Positions 41,069 through 50,300 of a DNA stretch of 55,936 nt are shown here, piece by piece. The notes below the pieces were generated by a model, which made no database searches, was not told where the DNA came from, and saw nothing but the letters and a program-made list of their open reading frames with translations. The stretch comes from Alphaproteobacteria bacterium (GTDB lineage Bacteria; Pseudomonadota; Alphaproteobacteria; Rhizobiales; BM303): contig JAJRYE010000133.1 in the NCBI GenBank assembly GCA_024275895.1, forward strand, positions 1 through 55,936. Reading direction: 5' to 3'. Made by a program: the position numbers and the translations under genes. Positions within the stretch are counted from its first letter, which is position 1; each line of letters opens with the position of its first letter.

Positions 41069-42394
41069 TCACACCCAGGTGCAGCCGCGCCCGTCCGCGG
41101 CGCGGGCGCTGGCAGGGCTGCGGACAGGGATTTGTGGCCCGGCCGTCCTCTCGCGCCGCATCATCACCAGAAGCAGGGCAAGGAACATGCCAAAATTGGT
41201 GACCTTGGCCGACAGGCTGACCGATGTGCTTGCCACAAGCATATAATAGAGGATGATCAAGCCGCCGCCGGCGCGCAGCGCACCGGCCACATCGGCAAGA
41301 AAGAAAATCAGTCCGGTAAAAAACACCGCCGATATGATCAGGCCATAGGAGAGCACAAAGGCAATCCAGAAACTTTCAATCCCCACCAGCCCCTGAAGCT
41401 TCATTTGCGTGGCAATAATGCCCGGATCGGGTCCAAGCAGAATATCGCGCCAATTGAGCACTTGGAACAGATCAAACATGGCAAACCGCGCTGCTGCCGA
41501 GCCCTTGTCATCGGCAAACCGCTGCATCAGCTGATCAAAAAAACCCGCCTCCAGCAGGAAGAAGCCCGCAAGCGCCAGAACCGGAACCGCCGCCACCACA
41601 AGCATTGCGCCGCCAAGCCCGAAACGCAACCCGCCGGCCAGCGCCGCCAGAGTGGCCATGCCAAGCAGGGCAAGAACAAGCAGTGAAAGCACAAGCGAGA
41701 CACGCCCGCCAAAAACAACCAGCGCGCCAAGGGTCATGATCATCATCAGGGGCCGGAGCAGGGGCGGCAAATCCTTTCCCCCTCCAAAAGCGAGGATCAG
41801 CAGATAGGAGCCGGTGAGCGAGGCGTTCATCAGCGGATGGCCAAAAAGCGCCGATGAGCGCCATTCATCGGCAAGCAACAGCTCGCCCGCCATGAGCGGA
41901 ATGAGGCGCGCGCCGCTGAAAAACTCATAATAGCCGATCGCCGCATTGAGAAACATGAGGCCATGCAGCAGCAAAGCCAGCTTGTGGCGGCTCCCGCCTT
42001 GCACCTGAAGCAATATCAAAAAGACAAAAACCGGCATCAAAAATGTGTCGATCAGCGGCGTAAAGGGCTGTTTTTGCACCAGAATCAAATAGCTCAGCAA
42101 CAAACACCAGCACAACAGAAAAACCAGCGTTCCCTTGTGCTGCTTCATCAGATCATTGGCATATACGAGCGGGTGCGAATGGCGCAGGATGAAAACCCCG
42201 AGGGTGAAAACCGCCAGAAACGTTGCCGGATGGATCTTGTGCAGGGCGGAGCCGCCCGGCGATTCGTAATGAATGCCGAGTTGAAACAGCAACATGGCGG
42301 AGATCGTAAACAACAATACCAGAACAAGCCCGGTCAAAAGCTCGAAAACGCCTGATTGCCGCGAAGGCGTTGATCCGGGGACCGGATTGGTCAT
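41069..42394 (-). CDS. O-antigen/exopolysaccharide polymerase or ligase (Wzy/WaaL-like)
   Basis: The 441-residue product has about 11 transmembrane helices and a long periplasmic loop (residues about 330-380) as in Wzy_C proteins. Recognisable parts are GYYEFFSGARLIPLMAGELL, FGHPLMNASLTGSYLLIL and GAALVVFGGRVSLVLSLLVL, where the Arg/Gly-rich turn is conserved in ligases and polymerases. Polymerase and ligase cannot be told apart from sequence. Its start is two bases after the chain-length protein stop, so they are translated together. The co-occurrence with a flippase and a polysaccharide co-polymerase favours Wzy. Confidence 0.75.
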   Translation of the reverse strand: MTNPVPGSTPSRQSGVFELLTGLVLVLLFTISAMLLFQLGIHYESPGGSALHKIHPATFLAVFTLGVFILRHSHPLVYANDLMKQHKGTLVFLLCWCLLLSYLILVQKQPFTPLIDTFLMPVFVFLILLQVQGGSRHKLALLLHGLMFLNAAIGYYEFFSGARLIPLMAGELLLADEWRSSALFGHPLMNASLTGSYLLILAFGGGKDLPPLLRPLMMIMTLGALVVFGGRVSLVLSLLVLALLGMATLAALAGGLRFGLGGAMLVVAAVPVLALAGFFLLEAGFFDQLMQRFADDKGSAAARFAMFDLFQVLNWRDILLGPDPGIIATQMKLQGLVGIESFWIAFVLSYGLIISAVFFTGLIFFLADVAGALRAGGGLIILYYMLVASTSVSLSAKVTNFGMFLALLLVMMRRERTAGPQIPVRSPASARAADGRGCTWV

Positions 42395-42396
42395 AT

Positions 42397-44718
42397 TCAG
42401 CCCGCCCGTGACATCTGCCGGGCGCTGATGGCGCTCACGATGCCGCGGAATTTGTCCGGTCCCACCCCGAGCACATTAAGGGCATGGGCAATCCCGGCCC
42501 GGTTATGGGCTCCCTCTCGAACCACCAGCAGGACATCATCGGCATTTTCCAGATGGCTTTGCAAGGCCAAATTATCAAATACGCAGCCGCCATCAATAAA
42601 GACAAACCGGTATTTACCCCCCAGCCCCGCCATGCGCCGCGCCAGCAGCCCCTGGGTGGCCGCGTCCAACTCCTGGCCGTATGGCGGCACGAGGGGGAGT
42701 AAATCAAGGCCGAAATGCTCATCGCGGACAACAATCTGTTCCAGAGAGACATATTCATTCACGACATCCGCGACACTCAGGCGGCTGTGAGCCGCGATCT
42801 GGCCGGAGAGGTCCGGCCGCATCATATCGGCATCCACCAGCAAGGCCCGCTCCCCGCTGAGGGAGGCCGCCATCGCCAAAGAACAGGAAATTGTCGAAAC
42901 CCCCTCTCCCGTTCCCGGAGCGCAAAGCAATATCCTGCGGCTTGTTTCCCCGGGTCGCGGCACATGAAGCTTTTGCAAGAGATCATAAACAGCCACATTA
43001 AACGCCGAAGGGGGCAGATATCCCGGATCATCCAGCGCCGTGGCAAAATCACGCAAACCCAAGCTGCCCACATCATTGGCCGCAACCGGCCAGCCACTCG
43101 GGGAAAGCCGTTCAAGCCGCGGAATAACGGCGAAAGGCTGAGGGATGGAAATGCCGGGCGGCGGCGGCGCATCGCAAGAATTCGCGGCAGCAATACCGGA
43201 CATCCCCGAAGCAGCGCCAGACAATGACTGAAGCGGCTCATTCGCACCCGCCACCGGCCCGCCGACAAATTCAGCCCGGAGCGGGCCGTCATCCTTCCGG
43301 CTGAACAACTCCACCGACAGCGCCGCAAGAACGCCGAGCCCGAGCCCGGCGATGAGCGCCATGACAAGGATCAGTTTCTTGCGTGGATATGACGGGTTGA
43401 CAGGAATAATGGCGGCCGAAATTATGCGCGCATCGGGGGTTTGCAGGTTTTCCTGTTCCCTGGTCTCTCGCTCACGAACCAGAAAGGACTGAAAAATCGC
43501 CCGCCGCGCCATGGCCTCACGTTGCAATTCGCGTAATTTGATGCGCGCCGCATTGGAAAGGCTGGCCTGATTTTTGGAGGCTTCGAGATTTTTCAAAATC
43601 GCCTTTTCGCGCACCAGCGCAATATCATATTCATTACGCGCCGTTTTGGCGATCCGGGAGAGCTCGTCGCGAATGAGCTGTCTGGTCTGCTCAAGCTGGG
43701 CGCGGACCGAAATCAGGCCGGGATGGGACGAGCCCAGCGATGCCTTCAGGTTGGAGTGCCGCCGCGCAATCTCGGCATACTGGGTCCGCAACCGGGCAAT
43801 CAGGGCCGAATTCACCGCCTCATAGGTTGAATCAAGATCAATACCCGAACGCACAAAACCCCTGACCTTGTTGTAACGCGCCCGGGCCTGCGCGGTTTCG
43901 GATCGCGCCACGATCAACTGGTCATTCAACCGGTTAAGCCTTTGCTCATTGACCAGCTTGCCCTCGGCGGCGACGATATTATACCTGATCTTGAATTTTT
44001 CAATCTGCGTTTCCACCGCCCGCACCTTGTCGCGCAGCTCGTCAAGACGCTCGGCCAGCAGCGAGGAAGCCTGACGCGTGGTGATAATTTTGGCGTCGGA
44101 CTGATCCGCCAGATAGGCCTCCGCAACCCCCTGCGCCAGTTTTGCCGCTTTTTCCGGCACCGCCGATGAAACGGAAACCTCGATAACATAGGTCAAATTG
44201 GCACGCTTGACGGAAAGGTGTTTATACAATGTCTTCAGCGCCCGGGCTTCAGGATCGCCGCCCGGCCCTTTCCTGCTCAGTCCGAGCCTGGATTTCAGGT
44301 GATCGTAAAGCCCCGGCTTGCCGATAAATTCAGGATCGGCGGCCAGATTGTATGTCTTCACCACACGGCGCAAAACCGTATCGGAACCAATGATCGAAAC
44401 CTGCGATGCGATCATTGCCTTGTCAAACCCGAGCCCCCCGGTCCTGATCTGGGAGCCGACAATGATTTTCTGGCGCGGATCAATCAGGATCTGCACGGAA
44501 GACGAATACATGCGCGTGGCGCTCATCAGATAGGCAACCGCAATCGCCACACTCACAGCCGTAATCGCGGCGACAAGCGGCGCGCGGCGTTTGAGTATCA
44601 GATAAAGACCATAAATATCCAGCCGGTTGTCACTCCCGCCCCCTCGCATAGCCGCAGGCCAGACCGGCGCATAACGCCCGTCCCCGGAAAAATGGGCATG
44701 TTGGGGAAATATCTGCAT
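42397..44718 (-). CDS. Polysaccharide co-polymerase with a BY-kinase-like domain lacking the Walker A lysine
   Basis: The 773-residue product resembles Wzc/ExoP: TM1 (LVAAITAVSVAIAVAYLM), a Wzz domain, a long coiled coil (about 190-420), TM2 (LILVMALIAGLGLGVLAAL) and a C-terminal P-loop domain. The P-loop at about residue 597 reads GTGEGVSTIS where active kinases have GEGKST, so the lysine is valine (codon GTT checked). The Walker A' motif LLVDADMMRPDL is intact. No C-terminal tyrosine cluster is present. It may control chain length without kinase activity. Start is ATG 44718, but an ATG at 44649 is possible. Confidence 0.85.
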   Translation of the reverse strand: MQIFPQHAHFSGDGRYAPVWPAAMRGGGSDNRLDIYGLYLILKRRAPLVAAITAVSVAIAVAYLMSATRMYSSSVQILIDPRQKIIVGSQIRTGGLGFDKAMIASQVSIIGSDTVLRRVVKTYNLAADPEFIGKPGLYDHLKSRLGLSRKGPGGDPEARALKTLYKHLSVKRANLTYVIEVSVSSAVPEKAAKLAQGVAEAYLADQSDAKIITTRQASSLLAERLDELRDKVRAVETQIEKFKIRYNIVAAEGKLVNEQRLNRLNDQLIVARSETAQARARYNKVRGFVRSGIDLDSTYEAVNSALIARLRTQYAEIARRHSNLKASLGSSHPGLISVRAQLEQTRQLIRDELSRIAKTARNEYDIALVREKAILKNLEASKNQASLSNAARIKLRELQREAMARRAIFQSFLVRERETREQENLQTPDARIISAAIIPVNPSYPRKKLILVMALIAGLGLGVLAALSVELFSRKDDGPLRAEFVGGPVAGANEPLQSLSGAASGMSGIAAANSCDAPPPPGISIPQPFAVIPRLERLSPSGWPVAANDVGSLGLRDFATALDDPGYLPPSAFNVAVYDLLQKLHVPRPGETSRRILLCAPGTGEGVSTISCSLAMAASLSGERALLVDADMMRPDLSGQIAAHSRLSVADVVNEYVSLEQIVVRDEHFGLDLLPLVPPYGQELDAATQGLLARRMAGLGGKYRFVFIDGGCVFDNLALQSHLENADDVLLVVREGAHNRAGIAHALNVLGVGPDKFRGIVSAISARQMSRAG

Positions 44719-45177
44719 CTGATCTGACCGCGCTTTTCCAGTAATCCGCCCGAAGGCATAGTAAATTCATGAAATACGTCTCCTTTCGAGCAAGACCCGT
44801 ACCGCCAGCAGCAAAGGGCAAAGGAAAGGCCTGAATTCCTTCCACCATGGTTAACATATTGTAAATATTATATATCTCAGCCCTGTACCGGGTTTGGTTT
44901 TTACCCGATTTCAGCGCCGGAGCTGTGCCTGCGCTCCCGCGCCGGGCAAGGCGCCTTTCCTGTCCCGCTTCAGTACAACCTGCCGGACCGCAGCCGTTTC
45001 GTTTCAGGACATAAAACCGGGCCTTGCGGCGCAAAAGACCGCATATCCGGCAAATCAATCCCATCCTTGATCATTTGCGCGCGCAGAACCCCCGGATAAA
45101 ACTGGCACGACAATTGAGAGGCAATTGAAACAGCTCTGGTATTGATGATTTTTCCTTGAAGGCGGTTGTTAAACTTC
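44719..45177. other. Divergent intergenic region of the exopolysaccharide locus
   Basis: These 459 bases separate the two divergent gene sets. The left part has an AT-rich core (TAAATATTATATATC near 44860-44876), which contains TATAAT on the minus strand and would suit the co-polymerase operon. No clear operator or gene is seen. Confidence 0.4.
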
Positions 45178-46626
45178 ATGGCCCATATTCAACAGCAAAA
45201 TTCAAAGGAATACACGCCGCCGCGCTATCTTGCACCTGTCTCGAACCAGATGTTCTCCATTCTGGCCGGATTGAGCGATATTCTCATAATTCTGGGAATA
45301 TCCGTTCTGGCCGGGGTCACTTACCATATTTTCACCTATGGTGATACCGGTGATACCCTGAACTTTTTGAAGGTTGGCGCCCTTGTCTCGCTGTTTTTTA
45401 TCCTGCCGCATATCCTGCGGCGCAGATACACCATCAACGGCTTTCTGTATCAGGATCATCCATATCTGAATTTGTTCTACACTTGGAATTTTGCTTTTTT
45501 CTGCGTTCTGGCCATCGGGTTTTTAAGCAAGCTCAGCGATATTTATTCGCGCGGATCAGTTCTCATTTTTTATCTGGCCGGTTTTACGGCGCTGTTTGTA
45601 TTGCGGCGTATTCTTGCGCGGGCAATACGAGAAGGCTGGCACAGCGGCCTTGTCGCCTCACGCCAGATCATGCTGGTGGGAACCGATGCCAGGATCATGG
45701 AATTCCAGAACCGCTATAATCTTCTCAATCTGGGCTTACAGATCAAGGCCCTGGTGACCCTGCCCCCTGAAACGGTAAAATCACCCGGCCAACGCCTCTC
45801 CGCCGAGCTGGATTTTGCCGCCGCCCGCGCCCGGGCGTTGAATATTGATGATGTCTATATTCTGGCCCCATGGTCGGAAAAAGCCATTCTCGGGCAATGC
45901 ATAGAAACCTTCATGAGCCTGCCGGTTTCCATCCATCTGGGCCCTGAGCGCATACTGGACGGTTTTCGCGATATTCACATTGAAAAACTCGGACCCATGG
46001 CCAGCCTGAAACTGACCCGCCCGCCCCTGAAACCGCTCGATACCCTGCTCAAACGCGCCGTGGATATATTCGTGTCCCTGACCGGTCTCATCCTGCTTTC
46101 GCCTCTTTTCCTCCTGATCGCCCTGGCGGTCAAATGGAGCAGCAAGGGACCGGTATTTTTCAAGCAAAAGCGCCATGGTTTCAATCATGAGCTTTTCAGC
46201 ATTTACAAATTCCGCACCATGCATGTCTCCGAAAGCGGGGCAAAAATCACCCAGGCCACCAGAGATGATGCGCGCGTCACCCGCATCGGCCGCATTTTGC
46301 GTCGCCTGAACATTGACGAGTTGCCGCAATTGCTGAATGTGCTCAAAGGCGAGATGTCCATTGTCGGACCGCGCCCCCACGCGCTGGTCCATAACCGCGA
46401 ATGGGAACATAAAGTGCGCCTCTATGCGCGGCGGCACAATATGAAGCCGGGCATCACCGGCTGGGCGCAGATCAATGGCTGGCGCGGCGAAACCGATACC
46501 GATATCAAAATCCGCGCCCGGGTGGAGCACGACCTGCACTATATCGATAACTGGACGATCTGGTTTGATATCTATATCATTCTCGCGACCTTGTTCTCAC
46601 GCAAATCTTACCGCAACGCCTACTGA
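45178..46626 (+). CDS. Undecaprenyl-phosphate sugar phosphotransferase (WcaJ/WbaP-type)
   Basis: The 482-residue product starts the lipid-linked repeat unit by moving a sugar-1-phosphate to undecaprenyl phosphate. The first half has four transmembrane helices and a CoA-binding-like domain (QIMLVGTDARIMEFQNRY). The C-terminal half is the bacterial sugar transferase domain: KRAVDIFVSLTGLILLSPLF, KGPVFFKQKRHGFNHELFSI, FRTMHV, RIGRILRRLNIDELPQLLNV, LKGEMSIVGPRPHA and KPGITGWAQINGWRGETD. ATG 45178 is preferred over TTG 45166. Confidence 0.9.
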   Translation: MAHIQQQNSKEYTPPRYLAPVSNQMFSILAGLSDILIILGISVLAGVTYHIFTYGDTGDTLNFLKVGALVSLFFILPHILRRRYTINGFLYQDHPYLNLFYTWNFAFFCVLAIGFLSKLSDIYSRGSVLIFYLAGFTALFVLRRILARAIREGWHSGLVASRQIMLVGTDARIMEFQNRYNLLNLGLQIKALVTLPPETVKSPGQRLSAELDFAAARARALNIDDVYILAPWSEKAILGQCIETFMSLPVSIHLGPERILDGFRDIHIEKLGPMASLKLTRPPLKPLDTLLKRAVDIFVSLTGLILLSPLFLLIALAVKWSSKGPVFFKQKRHGFNHELFSIYKFRTMHVSESGAKITQATRDDARVTRIGRILRRLNIDELPQLLNVLKGEMSIVGPRPHALVHNREWEHKVRLYARRHNMKPGITGWAQINGWRGETDTDIKIRARVEHDLHYIDNWTIWFDIYIILATLFSRKSYRNAY

Positions 46627-46639
46627 AACCGGCGCAATT

Positions 46640-46653
46640 TTGACGTAAATCAA
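46640..46653 (+). promoter_or_regulatory. FNR/CRP-type box upstream of the SCO gene
   Basis: TTGAC-GTAA-ATCAA matches the FNR consensus TTGAT-N4-ATCAA with one mismatch. A -10-like TAGGAT is at 46675-46680, which puts the box centre about 41 bases upstream of the start of transcription, the position of a class II activator site. The SCO ATG is 75 bases further down. Regulation by low oxygen or redox would fit. Confidence 0.65.
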
Positions 46654-46728
46654 GGTCAGTATATATGGCAGGACTAGGATCCTGCCGCCGGTGCGGTTGT
46701 AAACAAAATCTATCGAGAGGCTGTTTTG

Positions 46729-47298
46729 ATGAAATACGTCCTGTCTGCCATCTTTTCCCTGGCGCTCGCCATCTCCTTCAATTTTGCCGCTCCGGCTACG
46801 GCATCGGCCGAAACCGGCGGCCGCTTTATTATGATGGATCACAACGGGAGGATCGTCACGGATGCCGACTATCAGGGCAAATATCTGCTGATGCTGTTCG
46901 GCTATACCTTCTGCCCCGATATCTGCCCCACCGGTTTGCAGGAAATGGCCGAAGTCATGGAGCAACTGGGCGATGACGCCAAGCAGGTGCAGCCGTTTTT
47001 CATCACCGTTGACCCGGAGCGCGATACGGTGAAGGTGATGCGCGAATACGTCAAGGCTTTTGATGACCGCATTGTCGGCCTCACCGGTTCAAAGGCGTCC
47101 ATTGCATCGATCACCAAGAAATACCGCATCAAATTCGCCAAGATCGAGGAAAAGCCCGGCGACCCCGATTACACCATGGATCACACCGCCTCCATGATCC
47201 TGATGGACCGGAACAACCAGTATATCCGCCGCTTCGGCTATGGCACCCCCGCCTCACAGATCGTAAAAGCCATCCGTGAACAACTGGCGGCGGAATAA
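46729..47298 (+). CDS. SCO1/SenC-family copper chaperone
   Basis: The 189-residue product has a signal peptide (MKYVLSAIFSLALAISFNFA) and a thioredoxin-like SCO domain. Copper ligands are the CxxxC of FGYTFCPDICPTGLQ (near residue 65) and the distal His in YTMDHTASMIL. FITVDPERDTVKVMREYV is the usual SCO motif. SCO proteins deliver copper to the CuA centre of cytochrome oxidase or act as thiol-disulfide switches. The start ATG 46729 follows a TTG codon and GAGAGG at a good distance. An FNR-type box lies upstream. Confidence 0.93.
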   Translation: MKYVLSAIFSLALAISFNFAAPATASAETGGRFIMMDHNGRIVTDADYQGKYLLMLFGYTFCPDICPTGLQEMAEVMEQLGDDAKQVQPFFITVDPERDTVKVMREYVKAFDDRIVGLTGSKASIASITKKYRIKFAKIEEKPGDPDYTMDHTASMILMDRNNQYIRRFGYGTPASQIVKAIREQLAAE

Positions 47299-47344
47299 AA
47301 TCTTTCCTGTTCAACCGGCACCGGCCCGTCCAGCTTTACCGCCT

Positions 47345-48727
47345 TCACGTCTTTTTCAGGTGGTAGGATTTCGGCCGCGTCAGGTTCTGATAGCCGATGA
47401 TGGAAAGCGCGCCGCCGCGCCCGGTATCCTTGCACCCGGTCCAGCACAATCCCGGATCAAGGTAATCGGCCCTGTTCATGAACACCGTGCCGGTTTCGAT
47501 CTGCGCCCCGATCCGCGCCGCCCGCGCCGCATCCGCCGTCCATAGCGAGGCAGTCAGGCCGTAGTGGCTGTCATTCATCAGGGCAATCGCCTCTTCATCA
47601 CTGGCAACCTTCATAATACCGACCACCGGGCCAAAGCTTTCCTCGCGCATTACCGCCATCTCATGGGTGACATTGGTAAGGATTTGCGGCATCAGATAGG
47701 CGCCGCCGTCATCTTGCGGAAACAGCGCCGGATCAATCATCGCCTTTGCCCCCGCCTCAAGCGCCGCTTTTGTCTGAGCGCGCACCTCATCGGCAAAACG
47801 CACCTGCGCCATGGGGCCGATCGTCGTCTCCTCATCCAGCGGATTTCCCAGCTTGTAACCCGAGACAATCGCCGCCGCCTTTTGCACAAAGGCGTCGTAA
47901 AGGCCGGCCGTTACATAAATCCGCTCAATGCCGCAGCAGCACTGGCCGCTATTGAACATCGCCGCATCCATTAGCGTGTCCACGGCCTGCTCAAGATCGG
48001 CATCCTCCATCACATAGCCCGGATCCTTGCCGCCCAGCTCCAGCCCCAGCGGCGTAAACGTGCCCGCCGCGGCGCGCTCGATCCTTCGTCCCGCCCCCAC
48101 CGAACCGGTGAAATTGATAAAATCAAACGCCTTTTCACCGATCAGTCTTTCCGTCGTTTCATGATCAAGGACAAGGGTGGAAAACAAGCCCTCGGGCAAA
48201 CCGGCCTCTTTGAAGGCGCGAACAAGGCGCTCGCCCACCAGCAGCGTCTGGCTGGAATGTTTAAGCACCACCGCATTGCCCGCAATCAGCGCCGGGGCCA
48301 GGGTGTTGATCGCCGTCATATAAGGGTAATTCCACGGCGCCATGATGAACACCAGCCCATGGGGTTCATGCTCGATACGGCGCTCGAAACCGGCGCTGTC
48401 CTCAACGATAATGGGCTTTAACGCCTCCGCGGCAATGCCCGCCATATAAGAGGCGCGCTCGTTAAAACCGCCGAACTCGCCGCCATAGCGCACCGGCCGC
48501 CCCATGATCCAGGCCAGCTCCGGCACGATTTCATCATTCATCTCGCCGATGCGCGCAACGCCCGCATTCACAAGCGCAATACGCTCCTCCAGCGGCCGCT
48601 TGCGCCAGTCTTTCCCCGCCGCTTTCGCCGCTGCGATAATGGCGCGCGCCTGCGCAAGATCCATCACGTCAAGCGCCGCGTAAACCGAGCCGTCAACTGG
48701 CGATATGCATTTGATCTGTTTGTTCAT
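47345..48727 (-). CDS. NAD(P)-dependent aldehyde dehydrogenase
   Basis: The 460-residue product has the aldehyde dehydrogenase core: FIMAPWNYPYMTAINTLAPA, FINFTGSVGAGRRI, catalytic Glu in LELGGKDPGYV (near 230), catalytic Cys in FNSGQCCCGIERIYV (near 264), and EESFGPVVGI. It oxidises an aldehyde to an acid. It is the last gene of the minus-strand operon with a glutamine-synthetase-like ligase six bases upstream, as in the Puu putrescine pathway where PuuC and PuuA work together. Substrate is therefore likely to be a gamma-glutamylated amino-aldehyde, but this is inference. Confidence 0.9.
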   Translation of the reverse strand: MNKQIKCISPVDGSVYAALDVMDLAQARAIIAAAKAAGKDWRKRPLEERIALVNAGVARIGEMNDEIVPELAWIMGRPVRYGGEFGGFNERASYMAGIAAEALKPIIVEDSAGFERRIEHEPHGLVFIMAPWNYPYMTAINTLAPALIAGNAVVLKHSSQTLLVGERLVRAFKEAGLPEGLFSTLVLDHETTERLIGEKAFDFINFTGSVGAGRRIERAAAGTFTPLGLELGGKDPGYVMEDADLEQAVDTLMDAAMFNSGQCCCGIERIYVTAGLYDAFVQKAAAIVSGYKLGNPLDEETTIGPMAQVRFADEVRAQTKAALEAGAKAMIDPALFPQDDGGAYLMPQILTNVTHEMAVMREESFGPVVGIMKVASDEEAIALMNDSHYGLTASLWTADAARAARIGAQIETGTVFMNRADYLDPGLCWTGCKDTGRGGALSIIGYQNLTRPKSYHLKKT

Positions 48728-48733
48728 ATGCCA

Positions 48734-50101
48734 TCAGGCACGCTCAAAGCCGCGCGCCACCTCCCAATCTGTAACCCGTTGATCATATTCTTCAATTTCC
48801 CAGTTTGCGGCGCGGCAGTAATGGTCGATCACCTCCCCGCCAAAAGCCGAACGCAACATCTCCGAGCCGTCCATGGCCGCGGCGGCATCGCGCAGATTTG
48901 TCGGAATTTCCGCCACATCCGAGGCGCCGTAAGCATCGCCGACGAAAGGCGGCGCCAATTCGCGCTTGTTTTCAATGCCGTCAAGCCCCGCTGCGATCTG
49001 CGCCGCCAGCGCCAGATGCGGGTTGAGATCCGAGCCGCCGACGCGGCATTCAATACGGATCGCTTTTGTCCCCTCGCCGCAAAGCCGGTATCCGGCGGTG
49101 CGGTTATCCCGGCTCCAGACGGCTTTTGTCGGCGCGAAGGTTCCGGCACGAAAGCGTTTATAGGAATTGATATGGGGCGCGAGGAAATAGGTCACTTCAG
49201 CCGAATTATGCAGCAATCCGGCCACATAATGGCGCATTACCTCCGACATGCCGAACTCGGCCCGCACATCAAAAAACACCGGCTCACCGTCCCGGCTCCA
49301 CAGCGACTGGTGAATATGCGAGGAGGAACCCGCCCGCTCGTAATTCCATTTGGCGAGGAAGCTCAGCGCTCTCCCTTTCGCCCATGCAATTTCCTTGCAA
49401 CCATTCTTGATAATGGCGTGATTATCCGCCGTCTCCAGCGCCTCGGCATATTTGACATTGATCTCTTCCTGCCCCGCCTCGGCCTCGCCTTTTGAGTTTT
49501 CCACCATGATCCCTGCACCCTGCAAGCCATTGCGGATGGCGCGCATGACATCTTCTTCCTTGGTGGTCTGGAAGATATGGTAATCCTCGTTATAGGCGCT
49601 TATCGGCGAGATATCGCGATAGCCTTGCGCTTGCGCCTCTTCATAGCTTTCCTTGAACAGGAAAAACTCAAGCTCCGTCGCCATCATCGGTTTCAGCCCC
49701 ATGGCCGCAAGCCTTGCAATCTGTTTCTTGAGCACCGCGCGGGGCGAATGGGCGATCTCATGTGACCCGTGATGATCCAGCACATCGCACAGCACCATCG
49801 CCGTACCTTCAAGCCAGGGGATGAGGCGCAAGGTGGCCAGATCCGGTTTCATGGTATAATCGCCGTAACCGGCCTGCCAAGAGGTGGACGCGTAGCCGTC
49901 CGGGGTCGCCATTTCCATATCCGTTGCCAGCAGGTAATTGCAGCAATGGGTCTCGCTCACGGCGCTTTCGAGAAAAAACTCCCCCCGGCAGCGCTTGCCC
50001 ATCAACCGCCCCTGCATATCCACAAGGCAGACCAGAACCGTGTCGATCCTGCCGCTTTCAACAGCATCCTTAAGCTCGTCAAGAGATAAATTACCCGGCA
50101 T
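48734..50101 (-). CDS. Glutamine-synthetase-like ligase (gamma-glutamyl-amine synthetase type)
   Basis: The 455-residue product contains the catalytic GS domain: a beta-grasp start (LVCLVDMQGRLMGKRCRGEF), the metal-site glutamates in MATELEFFLF, SSHIHQSLWSRDGEPVF, the sugar-phosphate segment RDNRTAGYRLCG and IRIECRVGGSDLNPHLALA. It is shorter and more divergent than GlnA and looks like the PuuA/GlnA3 group that joins glutamate to amines. The adenylylation site is not evident. It lies between the TRAP substrate-binding gene and the aldehyde dehydrogenase gene, pointing to a catabolic rather than an ammonium-assimilation role. Confidence 0.88.
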   Translation of the reverse strand: MPGNLSLDELKDAVESGRIDTVLVCLVDMQGRLMGKRCRGEFFLESAVSETHCCNYLLATDMEMATPDGYASTSWQAGYGDYTMKPDLATLRLIPWLEGTAMVLCDVLDHHGSHEIAHSPRAVLKKQIARLAAMGLKPMMATELEFFLFKESYEEAQAQGYRDISPISAYNEDYHIFQTTKEEDVMRAIRNGLQGAGIMVENSKGEAEAGQEEINVKYAEALETADNHAIIKNGCKEIAWAKGRALSFLAKWNYERAGSSSHIHQSLWSRDGEPVFFDVRAEFGMSEVMRHYVAGLLHNSAEVTYFLAPHINSYKRFRAGTFAPTKAVWSRDNRTAGYRLCGEGTKAIRIECRVGGSDLNPHLALAAQIAAGLDGIENKRELAPPFVGDAYGASDVAEIPTNLRDAAAAMDGSEMLRSAFGGEVIDHYCRAANWEIEEYDQRVTDWEVARGFERA

Positions 50102-50137
50102 TAAAGTGATCTTTCATCCGTAAATCATGAAGCCCTT

Positions 50138-50173
50138 CAACAGGCGCTTTTATCGCAATTGCCGCGCCTGTTG
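50138..50173 (-). promoter_or_regulatory. Hairpin upstream of the GS-like gene
   Basis: CAACAGGCGC (50138-50147) and GCGCCTGTTG (50164-50173) form a perfect 10-bp stem with a 16-base loop. It lies 37-72 bases upstream of the GS-like start codon, in the 199-base gap after the TRAP binding-protein gene. No T-tract follows on the minus strand. It may modulate read-through or mRNA stability. Confidence 0.45.
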
Positions 50174-50300
50174 CTACTTAAAAGTTCCGCCCCCGGAAGA
50201 TCGCAATCCCCCGGAAGCGGTTTTTCGTTTTGCCTCCCCTCCCCCTGCATCTATTGACCCGAAAGGGGTTTGACGGCCATGCTGGTTGCCGGCGGGATAA

